Origin: Paenibacillus macerans
GTDB taxonomy: Bacteria > Bacillota > Bacilli > Paenibacillales > Paenibacillaceae
Length of the DNA stretch: 64,000 bases
Assembly (NCBI RefSeq): GCF_023715465.1
Contig: NZ_JAMBOE010000005.1
Coordinates: forward strand, 1-64,000
Direction of reading: 5' to 3'
In this document: piece by piece, positions 1 through 8,678 of the stretch
How positions within the stretch are numbered: position 1 is the first letter of the stretch
How the letters are laid out: every line of letters begins with the position of its first letter
Made by a program: the position numbers and the translations under genes
Notes under the pieces: generated by a model
Database searches by the model: none
Told to the model about the DNA's origin: nothing
The model's input: the letters and a program-made list of their open reading frames with translations, nothing else

Positions 1-332
1 TCCCAGTGTGGCCGTTCACCCTCTCAGGTCGGCTACGCATCGTCGCCTTGGTGAGCCGTTACCCCACCAACTAGCTAATGCGCCGCAGGCCCATCCGTAA
101 GTGACAGATTGCTCCGCCTTTCCCAAGTCTCTCATGCGAGAAACTTGATTATCCGGTATTAGCTACCGTTTCCGGTAGTTATCCCGGTCTTACGGGCAGG
201 TTGCCTACGTGTTACTCACCCGTCCGCCGCTAACCAACAGGTTCCCGAAGGAACCTATTAGTCCGCTCGACTTGCATGTATTAGGCACGCCGCCAGCGTT
301 CGTCCTGAGCCAGGATCAAACTCTCCAATAAA
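1..332 (-). rRNA. 16S ribosomal RNA, 5' part (partial)
   Basis: The minus strand carries the conserved 16S 5' end (GGAGAGTTTGATCCTGGCTC, followed by the usual ACGAACGCTGGCGGCGTGCC stretch). The mature 5' end is placed near 332 by analogy with the Bacillus start TTTATYGGAGAG. The gene runs off the left edge of the window, so only about the first 330 nt are present. It is the first gene of an rrn operon read leftwards, preceded by a leader with boxA and two tandem promoters. Confidence 0.97.
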
Positions 333-503
333 GATGGAAGGAGTCTCGTACCCGAAGGCATGAAGTGTTCCATCCAAGTTGAAACTTTATTCGAAAGAGC
401 GATTAGCTCAATCAGTTACTGACGAGAAAGGATCGAATTTCAATGCCGGCGTAAACCGGATTGGAATTCATCCATTTTAATTCTCATTTAATACTCACTC
501 GTT

Positions 504-522
504 GTTCAGTTTTCAAAGATCA
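504..522 (-). promoter_or_regulatory. rrn leader boxA antitermination site
   Basis: The minus strand reads TGATCTTTGAAAACTGAAC, matching the boxA element of Bacillales rrn leaders. That element loads the Nus factor complex to prevent premature termination in rRNA operons. It lies between the inferred P2 start and the mature 16S end. Confidence 0.8.
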
Positions 523-566
523 ACTTCGCTTTCGTTCATCGCCGTTATTTCAGCGGCGACTTAAAT

Positions 567-595
567 AATGTAACATACTGACGAAAGAAAAGCAA
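567..595 (-). promoter_or_regulatory. rrn promoter P2 (sigma-A type)
   Basis: On the minus strand there is a -35 TTGCTT (590-595), a 17-bp spacer and a -10 TACATT (567-572), about 235 bp upstream of the mature 16S end. Upstream DNA is AT-rich. The call rests on position, spacing and the neighbouring P1; tandem P1/P2 promoters are usual for Bacillus rrn operons. Confidence 0.65.
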
Positions 596-669
596 GCACT
601 TTTTTAAAACATTTTAAATCAATTACTCCCCTGCGAGATTTAAGAACATCGCTTTTAACGGGGACATTT

Positions 670-698
670 AATATAGCATATTGTTTGCTTAATCTCAA
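670..698 (-). promoter_or_regulatory. rrn promoter P1 (sigma-A type)
   Basis: On the minus strand there is a -35 TTGAGA (693-698), a 17-bp spacer and a -10 TATATT (670-675). It lies about 103 bp upstream of P2, which is close to the P1-P2 distance of Bacillus rrn operons. The AT-rich DNA from 600 to 720 could also act as an UP element. Confidence 0.6.
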
Positions 699-726
699 GC
701 AATTTAGCATGTTAATTCATGGAAAA

Positions 727-755
727 GGAGAGCGAGGGGTCGCCACCCTCGCTCC
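727..755 (-). terminator. Hairpin terminator between safA and rrn
   Basis: A GC-rich inverted repeat (GGAGCGAGG / CCTCGCTCTCC on the minus strand) is followed by CTTTTCC, with an A-run on the other side. It separates the safA transcript, plus the repeat element, from the rrn promoters. Confidence 0.6.
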
Positions 756-774
756 AAAAACACATTAAGAGGTA

Positions 775-941
775 GTTCAAAAAGTCATCTTTTAATCACG
801 AAGCAAATCACGAAGCGGTTTCGACATCGAATTTTGAATTCAGCCGGGCTCTCCGTTGCTCACGTAGTCTCAACTACGCTCCGCTACTCAGTCCCTAGCT
901 TCATCCAACCTTCTCGGTGCTGAAAACCTGACTTTTTGAAC
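775..941. repeat. MITE-like element, copy 1
   Basis: An element of about 167 bp is bounded by 12-bp terminal inverted repeats GTTCAAAAAGTC / GACTTTTTGAAC. A second copy lies in inverse orientation at 21669-21836. The 9-bp direct repeat CACATTAAG flanks it (761-769 and 945-953) and could be a target-site duplication. The right-hand copy of that repeat overlaps the safA stop codon, so insertion would have kept the stop intact. It has no coding capacity. An internal hairpin (CGTAG / CTACG, near 862-877) differs from copy 2 by a compensatory change. Confidence 0.85.
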
Positions 942-948
942 ACGCACA

Positions 949-2709
949 TTAAGCATTAATCCACGGATTCCGGCGGCCGGACGTTTTGTGTTTACCTGAG
1001 CGCGCTTTTTTTCCGGCCCCGCCTGTGCTGGCCTTGCCTTGCTTTTTACGATTTTTTATTGAGTCCGGGCCACCCGAGATATTAACATCCTTAGCGGAAT
1101 TTTCTTGCGGAGCTTCCGGTGTTCCTGCCGGTTTGGATTCCGCATGGATTTCCGCAGTCTGCTCCTCTCTTGGCAAATAACCTTGCATGTTTTCCAGTGG
1201 GCTGACTTCGCTTTTAAACGGTTCACTTCCCATGTACAGCCCTTGGGTAAAGGGCGTCGGATAAGGATAACCCGGCATGGACGGCGCTTGGGTCAAAGGT
1301 GAAACCGCAGTCGGGTATGCCGGCATCGGCGATCCATAATACGGGAGATATCCCGGACCTGCTCCTTGGGTATAGGACGGCTTGCCGTAGGATTCGGGAG
1401 ACACATACTGCGGTCCGGATGACGGATAGTGATGCGCGTTAAGCATAGGATAGCCGTGGTATTCAGCCGGGCTGGTAATCCCGCCTACCTCCGGCATCGG
1501 ATACATCGGTACACCTGCATTCGATAGCCCTGGATACTCCCCTTCCGGGATATGCCCCATTGCAGCTTGCACCTGCGGAAACTGCGGAACATTAGAGGAA
1601 GATACAGCTTCCGCAGGTACATTGTATTGGTAAAAAGGATGATAGCTTTCCGGCTGCTGGTAAGTCGGGACATTCCCCGAACATCCGCACGGGGATTGAG
1701 TTGGATAGACCATTGCGGGGAGTACGGATGTAGGTTGGAGCGGTTGATATTGCGGATAATACGGGTTTGCATATTCAGGCTGCTGCGCCATCGGGTATTG
1801 GGCAGTTAAAGGTGCGTACGCCTGAGGCTCCGACTTCATCGGTTCATAGGCAGCCGGGCTTACCGGCCCATAACTGTACGGTTCCGATTTCATTGGTTCA
1901 TACGAGATTGGTGCAAGGCCGGTCGGTTCCGATTTCATCGGCGTATAGGCTATAGGCTCATACTTGGCAGGTTCATAATGTATCGGCTCGAATTTTGGCG
2001 GTTCGTATTTGATTGGCTCATGCATGATCGGCTCGATCTTCGTGGGCTGCAGCTTAGTCGTTTCGTATTGGATCTGCTCGACCTCGATTTTAATCTCCAT
2101 CGGCACCGTTTTCGGCTGTTCCTGAATAGGCAGCACTTTGGGAACCTCCTCTTTCGGAGCTTCCTTGGGAACAGGCATAGGCTGAACGGCTTCAGGCGCA
2201 ATATTGGCTTTGGGCGGTATTTCCACCCCGGCTATAGGAGCCGTGCTCTTTTTGCCGGCCATGCCGGCAATGGGTGCCGTGCTTTTCTTGCCGGTTTGGG
2301 CTGGCATTGTCCCGATATTCTCCGGGTTTGGATGCGGATTTGGATGCGGATTGCCGTGCTCTCCCCCGACCGGCCCCGCACCCGCGGGAATATGGACGAT
2401 TTCGCCAACTGTCAACTCATTCGGGTCTTTCAGCTGCGGATTCGCCGCAATCAACGTCTGCAAAGAAAGGCCCCAAGCCTTCGCCAGTTTCCATAACGTA
2501 TCTCCCTGCTTAACGACATGCTTATACATTTTGCCTGTCTCCCCGCCGATCGGCACCGCCTCGGCAGGAATTTTCACCTTTTCACCAACGTTCAGCATGT
2601 CGGGATTCGCGATTTGCGGGTTGGCGTCGATCAATTTCTGCAGAGGCACATTATACTTTTTTGAGAGCTCAAACAAAGTATCGCCCTTTTTCACAATATG
2701 AATTTTCAC
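949..2709 (-). CDS. safA: SafA-like spore coat morphogenetic protein with two LysM domains
   Basis: A 586-residue protein with two LysM domains at residues 2-48 and 62-108, the peptidoglycan-binding repeats that target SafA to the forespore cortex/coat interface. A long Pro/Tyr-rich region follows: a duplicated GKKSTAPIAG motif near 141-160, then about ten short x-EP-x repeats of the YEP/MKSEP kind near 215-310. The last 40 residues are strongly basic. There is no signal peptide, as expected for a mother-cell coat protein. Start is GTG with AGGAGGT nine bases upstream. N-terminal LysM plus a repetitive Pro/Tyr body is typical of SafA; the body itself is too divergent for residue-level assignment. 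A sporulation promoter is expected, but I see only a weak CATAGGATG-like -10. Confidence 0.75.
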   Translation of the reverse strand: MKIHIVKKGDTLFELSKKYNVPLQKLIDANPQIANPDMLNVGEKVKIPAEAVPIGGETGKMYKHVVKQGDTLWKLAKAWGLSLQTLIAANPQLKDPNELTVGEIVHIPAGAGPVGGEHGNPHPNPHPNPENIGTMPAQTGKKSTAPIAGMAGKKSTAPIAGVEIPPKANIAPEAVQPMPVPKEAPKEEVPKVLPIQEQPKTVPMEIKIEVEQIQYETTKLQPTKIEPIMHEPIKYEPPKFEPIHYEPAKYEPIAYTPMKSEPTGLAPISYEPMKSEPYSYGPVSPAAYEPMKSEPQAYAPLTAQYPMAQQPEYANPYYPQYQPLQPTSVLPAMVYPTQSPCGCSGNVPTYQQPESYHPFYQYNVPAEAVSSSNVPQFPQVQAAMGHIPEGEYPGLSNAGVPMYPMPEVGGITSPAEYHGYPMLNAHHYPSSGPQYVSPESYGKPSYTQGAGPGYLPYYGSPMPAYPTAVSPLTQAPSMPGYPYPTPFTQGLYMGSEPFKSEVSPLENMQGYLPREEQTAEIHAESKPAGTPEAPQENSAKDVNISGGPDSIKNRKKQGKASTGGAGKKARSGKHKTSGRRNPWINA

Positions 2710-2816
2710 GCGCTAAAGACCTCCTAGGTATCATCTCCGGAACGTGATTATCGCCCGGGGCCCATTTATAACATCCTATGCAGGAGCCCGGTTTTTGACA
2801 TCCAACATAAAGAAAA

Positions 2817-2852
2817 AATCCTATCTCCCTCTTGAAAAAGGGAAATAGGATT
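2817..2852 (-). terminator. Terminator of the hom-ilvE operon
   Basis: A 14-bp inverted repeat (AATCCTATTTCCCT / AGGGAGATAGGATT on the minus strand, one wobble pair) is followed directly by TTTTTTC. It lies just downstream of the ilvE stop codon. Confidence 0.9.
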
Positions 2853-2873
2853 GAAACGTCCGCACTGGAGCAA

Positions 2874-3755
2874 CTATTGCCAAACTTTCAAACCGTCCTG
2901 GTCGACGATCGCCCGGAACTCCTCCAAGAGCTTCAGCGTCACCGGACCGGCATGTCCTTCGCCGATTACACGGCCGTCCACTTCCCGAACAGCGATAACT
3001 TCCGCCGCGGTCCCGGTCAGGAACACTTCGTCGGCCACGTAAACGTCATGCAGCGTAAACGGTTCTTCTTTGAGTTTATATCCTTTTCTCTCGCAAATTT
3101 CGATGATCGCCTGGCGGGTGATCCCTTCCAGTGCGCCCAAATAACATGGAGGCGTCGTGATAACCCCGTTTTTGATGATGAAAATATTGTCGCCCGAGCC
3201 CTCCGTTACGTACCCTTGAGCGTTCATCATAATAGCCTCGCCCGCCCCGGCCAGGTTCGACTGGATTTTCACCAATACATTGTTCAAATAGTTCAGCGAT
3301 TTGATTTTCGGGTTCAACGCGTCAGGTACGTTTCTGCGCGTGGAAACCGAGACGGCTTTCAAACCGGATTTGTAGGCTTCCTCCGCATAAATCGCCAGCT
3401 GCTCCACAATGATGACGACCGTTGCTTTGGGGCAGCGGTTCGGATCCAGACCCAAATTGCCTGCGCCACGGGAAACGATGAGCCGTATGTAGCCGCTCCG
3501 CAGCTCATTGCGGCGCAGCGTCTCCACCAAAGCGTCCTCCATTTCTTGATAGGTCAGCGGAATGTCCAGCATGATCGATTTCGCGGAATCGTAAAGGCGA
3601 TCCAAATGCTCTTTGCATTTGAAAATATTGCCGTTATAAATCCGAATCCCCTCGAAAATCCCGTCCCCGTACAAAAAACCGTGGTCAAACACGGAAACCT
3701 TTGCTTCATCTTTTGTTACGAATTGTCCATCCAGGTAAATGACTTGTTCTGCCAT
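2874..3755 (-). CDS. ilvE: Branched-chain amino acid aminotransferase (fold-type IV PLP)
   Basis: A 293-residue class IV aminotransferase, predicted to catalyse the last reversible step of Ile, Leu and Val synthesis. Visible features are the N-terminal FDHGFLYGDGIFEG motif (23-36), the predicted Schiff-base lysine K152 in IKSLNYLNNV, EGSGDNIFI, and the GITR and TGTAAEV phosphate/PLP loops. It resembles the short IlvE type rather than the ~360-residue YwaA/YbgE type of B. subtilis. The ATG overlaps the pheA stop codon by one base (TAATG), so translation is probably coupled. It is the last gene of the threonine/phenylalanine operon. A D-amino-acid transaminase is the main alternative because the Lys motif is shared, but EGSGDNIF and overall length favour IlvE. 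Confidence 0.88.
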   Translation of the reverse strand: MAEQVIYLDGQFVTKDEAKVSVFDHGFLYGDGIFEGIRIYNGNIFKCKEHLDRLYDSAKSIMLDIPLTYQEMEDALVETLRRNELRSGYIRLIVSRGAGNLGLDPNRCPKATVVIIVEQLAIYAEEAYKSGLKAVSVSTRRNVPDALNPKIKSLNYLNNVLVKIQSNLAGAGEAIMMNAQGYVTEGSGDNIFIIKNGVITTPPCYLGALEGITRQAIIEICERKGYKLKEEPFTLHDVYVADEVFLTGTAAEVIAVREVDGRVIGEGHAGPVTLKLLEEFRAIVDQDGLKVWQ

Positions 3756-4660
3756 TAGTTTTGCACCTCCGCTGTTTGTACTTCAAAAGAATAACTAGGG
3801 TAGCTCCCCAGCACGCGCACCCCACACCCCAAAGCTTCGATTTCGCCGATCGCCGAGCTGAGCAGCACCGAATCCAGCGGTTCAAGCACATCCATTAAAA
3901 AATAATAATTTCCCAATTTCTTTTTCGTTGGACGCGACTCGATCCGCGACAAATTCAGTTTGCGCCAGGCGAACGCGGACAATACCTGGTGCAGTGCCCC
4001 CGGAAAATCTTCCGGCAGCGCAATCATCAGACTCGTTTTGCTGTGGGCGGTTTTGTTGTTCCCGCCGATCTTTAGCGGCTGCGTGCCGATCAGGACAAAA
4101 CGGGTATAGTTGTTGTCATGGTCCGTCACTTTGCCGGCCAGCACATCCAAACCGTGATGCTGCGCTCCCAATCTCGTGCCGATGGCGGTCCATCCCAGGC
4201 CGGGATGCTGCTTGACCACCTCTACCGCTTCCGATGTGCTGCCGACATGTTTCAATTCCGCCTGCGGCATGCGGGAGCGGATAAACTGCAGGCATTGGGC
4301 CATCGCGACCGGGTGAGAAAGCACTTTGGTCACTTTGGAAAAATCGATGTCATCGCCATCAGACGCTCCGGCGCCGAATTCTTCCCGCCGGCCGATCAAG
4401 TTCTGAATCGACGGATATACCCACTCCACCTGCATCGGAATATCCACCTCATGGACAAGCCAATCCATATGCAGGCTGACCGATCCTTCGATCGTATTTT
4501 CCACCGGAATGACGCTGTAATCGCTTTTTCCGCTGGCCGTGGCTAAAAAAACGTCGGAAATTTGCTTGAAATGAAGCAGTTCCAGCGGCTCATCCCCAAA
4601 CAGGTAGAGCGCCGCTTCGTGGGAAACCGATCCTTCAGGCAGCAATGCTATACGTTTCAT
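3755..4660 (-). CDS. pheA: Prephenate dehydratase
   Basis: A 301-residue monofunctional prephenate dehydratase that converts prephenate to phenylpyruvate in phenylalanine synthesis. The catalytic domain carries the NNYTRFVLIG signature. A C-terminal ACT domain follows with the Phe-binding ESRP motif (LSRIESRPTKKKLGNYYF, near residue 245), which predicts feedback inhibition by phenylalanine. There is no chorismate mutase domain, as in Bacillus. The start ATG overlaps the thrB stop by four bases (ATGA). In B. subtilis pheA pairs with the ACT gene pheB; here hom, thrC and thrB lie between them. Confidence 0.95.
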   Translation of the reverse strand: MKRIALLPEGSVSHEAALYLFGDEPLELLHFKQISDVFLATASGKSDYSVIPVENTIEGSVSLHMDWLVHEVDIPMQVEWVYPSIQNLIGRREEFGAGASDGDDIDFSKVTKVLSHPVAMAQCLQFIRSRMPQAELKHVGSTSEAVEVVKQHPGLGWTAIGTRLGAQHHGLDVLAGKVTDHDNNYTRFVLIGTQPLKIGGNNKTAHSKTSLMIALPEDFPGALHQVLSAFAWRKLNLSRIESRPTKKKLGNYYFLMDVLEPLDSVLLSSAIGEIEALGCGVRVLGSYPSYSFEVQTAEVQN

Positions 4661-5625
4661 GTCCTGACTTCCCCTTTGATGTAATCCATAAATGAACCTT
4701 CCTTATCCATAGTAAGCTCCATCGCCCCAGATGTGCAAGGTTCGAGCCAGATCGTCCTAGCCCGGATTCCGTGCTCAGCAAGAACGTCCAAAAGGAAAAC
4801 CTCCAGGTTCTGCCCCGTACGCTGCCGCCGGTCGGCCAATGCCAGCAGCGTTGGTCCGGCCCCGCTCAAAGCGGCCCCGAGCGCTCCGTGTTCGGTCGCT
4901 TCCGCCAAAATCCGCGCCATGCCAGGAACAAGCGCAGCCCGGTAGGGCTGGTGAAGGCGGTCGCGCATCGCGGCCGGAATCAAATCGAGCCGTCCCGCAG
5001 CCAAGGCCGCGGTAAGCAGCGATGTGCGGCTGACGTTGTACACTGCGTCTTGCAAACTTACCTGGCGGGGAAGCGCTTCGCGGGCCTTGGAAGTAGATAG
5101 CTGAAAATCGGGAATCGCCACCAGCACGTCGAGATCGGCCGGAGGTTCGATCCGCAGCACATCCGCGTGGCTGCCATCCCATACGGCCGTGATAATGCCG
5201 CCAAACAAGGAGGCCCCGACATTGTCCGGATGCTTCTCCAGCTCCGTGGCCATGTCGAACAGCTTGGCCTGGTCGAGCGGCGAGCCAATCAGCAGATTGG
5301 CGGCAAACAGCGCCCCGACGATCGCCGAAGCACTGCTCCCGAGCCCGCGGGTCAGGGGAATTTCCGAATACATCGAAATTTCCAGTTCGGGCACCTGCAC
5401 GCCGGCTTCGGCAAACACCAATTGCGCGACTTGATACACCAGATTGCTTTTGTCCTTCGGCAGCCCGCTCATCTCGTCGCCATAAAGATGAAACACGGCC
5501 GTCTCCGCCGGCTTCATTTCGATCCAGGAATACAGAGAAAGCGCCATGCCCAGCGTATCGAATCCGGGACCCAGGTTGGCGGTGCTGGCCGGCACCTTGA
5601 CCCGGACCCCGCCCTCACGAATCAT
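4657..5625 (-). CDS. thrB: Homoserine kinase
   Basis: A 322-residue GHMP-family kinase that phosphorylates homoserine for threonine synthesis. The ATP-binding loop [17 protein letters not shown] and the N-terminal [15 protein letters not shown] motif are present, as is the C-terminal [14 protein letters not shown] motif. The start ATG overlaps the thrC stop by four bases and its own stop overlaps pheA by four, so thrC-thrB-pheA are tightly coupled. Confidence 0.96.
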   Translation of the reverse strand: MIREGGVRVKVPASTANLGPGFDTLGMALSLYSWIEMKPAETAVFHLYGDEMSGLPKDKSNLVYQVAQLVFAEAGVQVPELEISMYSEIPLTRGLGSSASAIVGALFAANLLIGSPLDQAKLFDMATELEKHPDNVGASLFGGIITAVWDGSHADVLRIEPPADLDVLVAIPDFQLSTSKAREALPRQVSLQDAVYNVSRTSLLTAALAAGRLDLIPAAMRDRLHQPYRAALVPGMARILAEATEHGALGAALSGAGPTLLALADRRQRTGQNLEVFLLDVLAEHGIRARTIWLEPCTSGAMELTMDKEGSFMDYIKGEVRT

Positions 5626-6692
5626 GCGCGCGCCCCTTGCAGCTTGGCGATCGCATCCATGACCGCTTCCTCTGTATCCTGGACGACAAGCGGTTCACTG
5701 CCAATGCTCTTGATCGCAATATTCGGGTCCTTCAAGCCGTGGCCTGTAAGGACGCAAACTACGGTTTCGCCGCCTTTGAAGTAACCTTCGCGTTTCAGCT
5801 TGTACACGCCGGCGATGGAAGCCGCCGAAGCCGGTTCGGCGAAGATGCCTTCACGGGCAGCAATGGTCCGGTATGCTTCGAGAATTTCGTCGTCCGTCAC
5901 GTAATTGATTTGCCCGCCCGATTCCTCGGCAGCCGCTACAGCGGTTTTCCAGCTTGCCGGATTGCCGATGCGGATCGCGGTAGCGATCGTTTCCGGTTCC
6001 AGAATCGGCTCGCCTTTGACGATCGCCATAGCACCTTCGGCCTCAAAGCCGACCATGCGCGGCAGCGAAGACGATTTTCCGCGTTCGTGGTATTCCTTAA
6101 AGCCTTTCCAGTACGCGGAGATGTTGCCGGCGTTGCCTACCGGAATCGCCAGCACGTCCGGCGCCTTGCCGAGCTGATCGCAAACTTCGAAAGCGGCGGT
6201 TTTTTGCCCTTCAATGCGGTATGGGTTCACGGAGTTCACCAGCGTAATCGGATGTTTGGCGGTAATGTCGCGGACGATTTCGAGCGCCCGGTCGAAGTTG
6301 CCTTCGATGGCGATCACTTTTGCACCGTAAATCATCGCCTGTGCCAGTTTGCCTAGCGCGATGTTGTTGTTCGGAATCAGCACGATGCAGTCGATGCCTG
6401 CGCGGGCGGCATAAGCAGCTGCAGCCGCCGAGGTATTGCCCGTGGAGGCGCACATGATCGTGCGGCTGCCCTCTTCGATCGCTTTGGCGACGGCCATCAC
6501 CATGCCGCGATCTTTAAACGACCCGGTCGGGTTCAGCCCCTCGTATTTGAAATATAAATCAAGCCCGAGCTCCCGCGACAAATTTTCCGCCCGCACCAGC
6601 GGCGTATTCCCCTCCTGCAGCGTAAGCTTCGGCGTTTTGTCGGTAACGGGTAAATATTCTTTGTAGGTTTCCAGCAGTCCGAGGTATCTCAT
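5622..6692 (-). CDS. thrC: Threonine synthase
   Basis: A 356-residue PLP-dependent threonine synthase converting O-phosphohomoserine to threonine. The Schiff-base lysine lies in TGSFKDRGM, and [19 protein letters not shown] forms the phosphate-binding region. Start chosen at 6692 ([10 protein letters not shown]) because AAAAAAGGAG sits eight bases upstream; an upstream in-frame start would put that binding site inside the coding region. Length fits the short Bacillus-type enzyme. Confidence 0.95.
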   Translation of the reverse strand: MRYLGLLETYKEYLPVTDKTPKLTLQEGNTPLVRAENLSRELGLDLYFKYEGLNPTGSFKDRGMVMAVAKAIEEGSRTIMCASTGNTSAAAAAYAARAGIDCIVLIPNNNIALGKLAQAMIYGAKVIAIEGNFDRALEIVRDITAKHPITLVNSVNPYRIEGQKTAAFEVCDQLGKAPDVLAIPVGNAGNISAYWKGFKEYHERGKSSSLPRMVGFEAEGAMAIVKGEPILEPETIATAIRIGNPASWKTAVAAAEESGGQINYVTDDEILEAYRTIAAREGIFAEPASAASIAGVYKLKREGYFKGGETVVCVLTGHGLKDPNIAIKSIGSEPLVVQDTEEAVMDAIAKLQGARA

Positions 6693-6720
6693 GGGATGAA
6701 CTCCTTTTTTAAAAATAATT

Positions 6721-8007
6721 TTATCCTTCAACGCGGTAAACGCTTTTGATCCGATGAATCACATCAAGCGATTCGAAATGGTTGATCACCTTATCCATGC
6801 TCGCTTTGCTGGCATAATGAGTAACGATCATGATCTCCGCCCCGTCCAAGCTCGTGTTCGGCGACTGAACGACCGAATCCAGACTGACCTCATATTCGGC
6901 AAACACCTGAGTGATCCGGGCCAGCACACCCGCTTTGTCATCGACATGAAGCAGCAGGAAATTTTTATAGGCGATCTGCTCGTCGGTTTTCAGCTTCTTC
7001 GGCTTATAAGGAACGATTTGCTTCAGACCGTTGACGCCCAGCTTCAAATTTTTGACGACGGCGACCAAATCGGCGACGACGGAAGTGGCTGTCGGCATTT
7101 CGCCGGCTCCGGCGCCGTAAAACATCGTCTCTCCCACGGCTTCGCCGTACACATAGACGGCGTTGTAGACTCCGCCCACCGCAGCGATCGGATGCGTATT
7201 TTTGACCATCGTCGGCTGCACGGTGATGCTGAATTCGTCATCCTGCCGCTCGGCAATCCCCAGCAGCTTCATTTCATAGCCGAGCCGTTTGGCATATAAA
7301 ATATCCTCCCGCGTTACCGAAGAAATACCGCGGACGTGAACGTCGCTGAGCTCGACATTGGTTCTAAAGCCCAGCGTAGCGAGAATAGCCATCTTACGGG
7401 CGGCGTCAAGCCCCTCCACATCGGAGGTCGGGTCGGCTTCCGCATACCCAAGCTGCTGCGCTTCCCTCAGTACATCCTCGTAGGATACGCCTTCCTGACT
7501 CATTTTGCTCAAAATATAGTTGGTCGTCCCGTTCACGATCCCCATAATTTTCATGATCCGGTCGGAGGAGAAGCCTTCGATCAGCGTCCGGATAATCGGA
7601 ATACCGCCGGCTACGCTGGCCTCGTAAAACACATCACATTGGTTATCCATCGCTTTGGCTAAAATTTCCGAACCGTACAGCGCCATCAGATCCTTATTGG
7701 CCGTAACGATATGTTTGCCGCGTTCCAGCGCTTCTAAAATGTAAGTTTTCGTCTGTTCGACGCCACCCATCACTTCCACGATGACGTCGATCTCCGGATC
7801 GCGGATCACTTCCCACGGATCCTCCGTCAGCTTGGCCCGATCGATCGCGATACTGCGGGGTTTCTCCAAATTTTTCACCGCAATCTTCTCGATCCGTATC
7901 GGAGACCCCACTTGACTGCTCAGATCCTCCTGATGCCCTTCCACGATCCGAACCACGCCGGTTCCCACCGTGCCAAGCCCGAGCAATCCAACTTTCACTG
8001 GTTTCAC
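6721..8007 (-). CDS. hom: Homoserine dehydrogenase
   Basis: A 428-residue NAD(P)-dependent homoserine dehydrogenase that reduces aspartate semialdehyde to homoserine. The Rossmann motif [13 protein letters not shown] lies at the N-terminus, the catalytic domain shows [15 protein letters not shown] and [11 protein letters not shown], and a C-terminal ACT domain covers roughly the last 80 residues and suggests threonine feedback control. Start is GTG at 8007 with AGGAGGGG nine bases upstream; the ATG at 8031 would place this binding site within the gene. First biosynthetic gene of the operon, directly after the ACT-domain regulator. Confidence 0.96.
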   Translation of the reverse strand: MKPVKVGLLGLGTVGTGVVRIVEGHQEDLSSQVGSPIRIEKIAVKNLEKPRSIAIDRAKLTEDPWEVIRDPEIDVIVEVMGGVEQTKTYILEALERGKHIVTANKDLMALYGSEILAKAMDNQCDVFYEASVAGGIPIIRTLIEGFSSDRIMKIMGIVNGTTNYILSKMSQEGVSYEDVLREAQQLGYAEADPTSDVEGLDAARKMAILATLGFRTNVELSDVHVRGISSVTREDILYAKRLGYEMKLLGIAERQDDEFSITVQPTMVKNTHPIAAVGGVYNAVYVYGEAVGETMFYGAGAGEMPTATSVVADLVAVVKNLKLGVNGLKQIVPYKPKKLKTDEQIAYKNFLLLHVDDKAGVLARITQVFAEYEVSLDSVVQSPNTSLDGAEIMIVTHYASKASMDKVINHFESLDVIHRIKSVYRVEG

Positions 8008-8091
8008 TTCCGATCCCCTCCTGTTATCCAATACGCCCTAGGCAGCGAGCATTTTCTATGATTTCTCTCAACCCTTCCGCGCTCATCCGCC

Positions 8092-8529
8092 TTAGCCTTG
8101 GCCGACGATTTGCGTTCTCCTCACGCCGGGAATGGTCTGAAGCGACTGCAGCATCGCGTCAAATTCCTCGGTGAGCCGGGAGGTCTCCACGGAAATCACG
8201 ACGTTCGCCCTGCCCTGGAGAGGAATGCTTTGGTTAATCGTCAGCACGTTTCCTCCGGAGCCGGCAATCAGCGCAAGCACCTTCGACAAAATTCCCGAGC
8301 GGTGCTCCAGGTCAAAGGAGATGGTCACAATACTTTCCCGTTCAATTTGATTTAATTGATGAATGCCGTCTTTATACTTATAAAAAGCACTGCGGCTTAA
8401 GCCCACCTGCGCCACCGCCTCGTGCACCGTCTTGGCTTCGCCGGCGGCGAGCAACTGCTTGACCTGGAGCGTCTTGACCACCGCTTCGGGCAAAATGTCC
8501 TCGCGAACCAAATAATAATGCTCTTTCAC
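8092..8529 (-). CDS. thrR: ACT-domain regulator, PheB/ThrR-like
   Basis: A 145-residue protein with an N-terminal helix-turn-helix-like segment (VAQVGLSRSAFYKYKDGI) and a C-terminal ACT domain (residues ~70-140, LEHRSGILSKVLALIAGSGGNVLTINQSIP). It is homologous to the B. subtilis gene formerly called pheB, later described as a threonine-pathway repressor ThrR acting on hom-thrCB. Its position directly before hom-thrC-thrB fits that role. Start is GTG at 8529 with AAGGAGAG nine bases upstream; longer in-frame starts lie upstream of the predicted promoter and are rejected. It would be autoregulated if it binds the promoter at 8573-8601, which is inference. Confidence 0.85.
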   Translation of the reverse strand: MKEHYYLVREDILPEAVVKTLQVKQLLAAGEAKTVHEAVAQVGLSRSAFYKYKDGIHQLNQIERESIVTISFDLEHRSGILSKVLALIAGSGGNVLTINQSIPLQGRANVVISVETSRLTEEFDAMLQSLQTIPGVRRTQIVGQG

Positions 8530-8572
8530 AAAACGTCCTCTCCTTAGAGACTCTTGTTTTTGTATAGTGGAC

Positions 8573-8601
8573 ATTATACCGGAAAGTCGCTTAGGTGGCA
8601 A
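8573..8601 (-). promoter_or_regulatory. Sigma-A promoter of the thrR-hom-thrCB-pheA-ilvE operon
   Basis: On the minus strand there is a -35 TTGCCA (8596-8601), a 17-bp spacer and a perfect -10 TATAAT (8573-8578). It lies about 45 bp upstream of the GTG start of the ACT regulator and downstream of the obgE terminator. Confidence 0.75.
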
Positions 8602-8652
8602 TGGTTTTTGCCGTAAATACACGAAGTTCCGCTGGTGCCGCCGATAGCAAGA

Positions 8653-8673
8653 AAAGCACCGCAAAGGTGCTTT
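8653..8673 (-). terminator. obgE terminator
   Basis: An 8-bp hairpin AAAGCACC / GGTGCTTT with a five-base loop, followed by TCTT on the minus strand, directly after the obgE stop. The U-tract is weak, so some read-through into the amino-acid operon is possible. Confidence 0.6.
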
Positions 8674-8678
8674 CTAGG

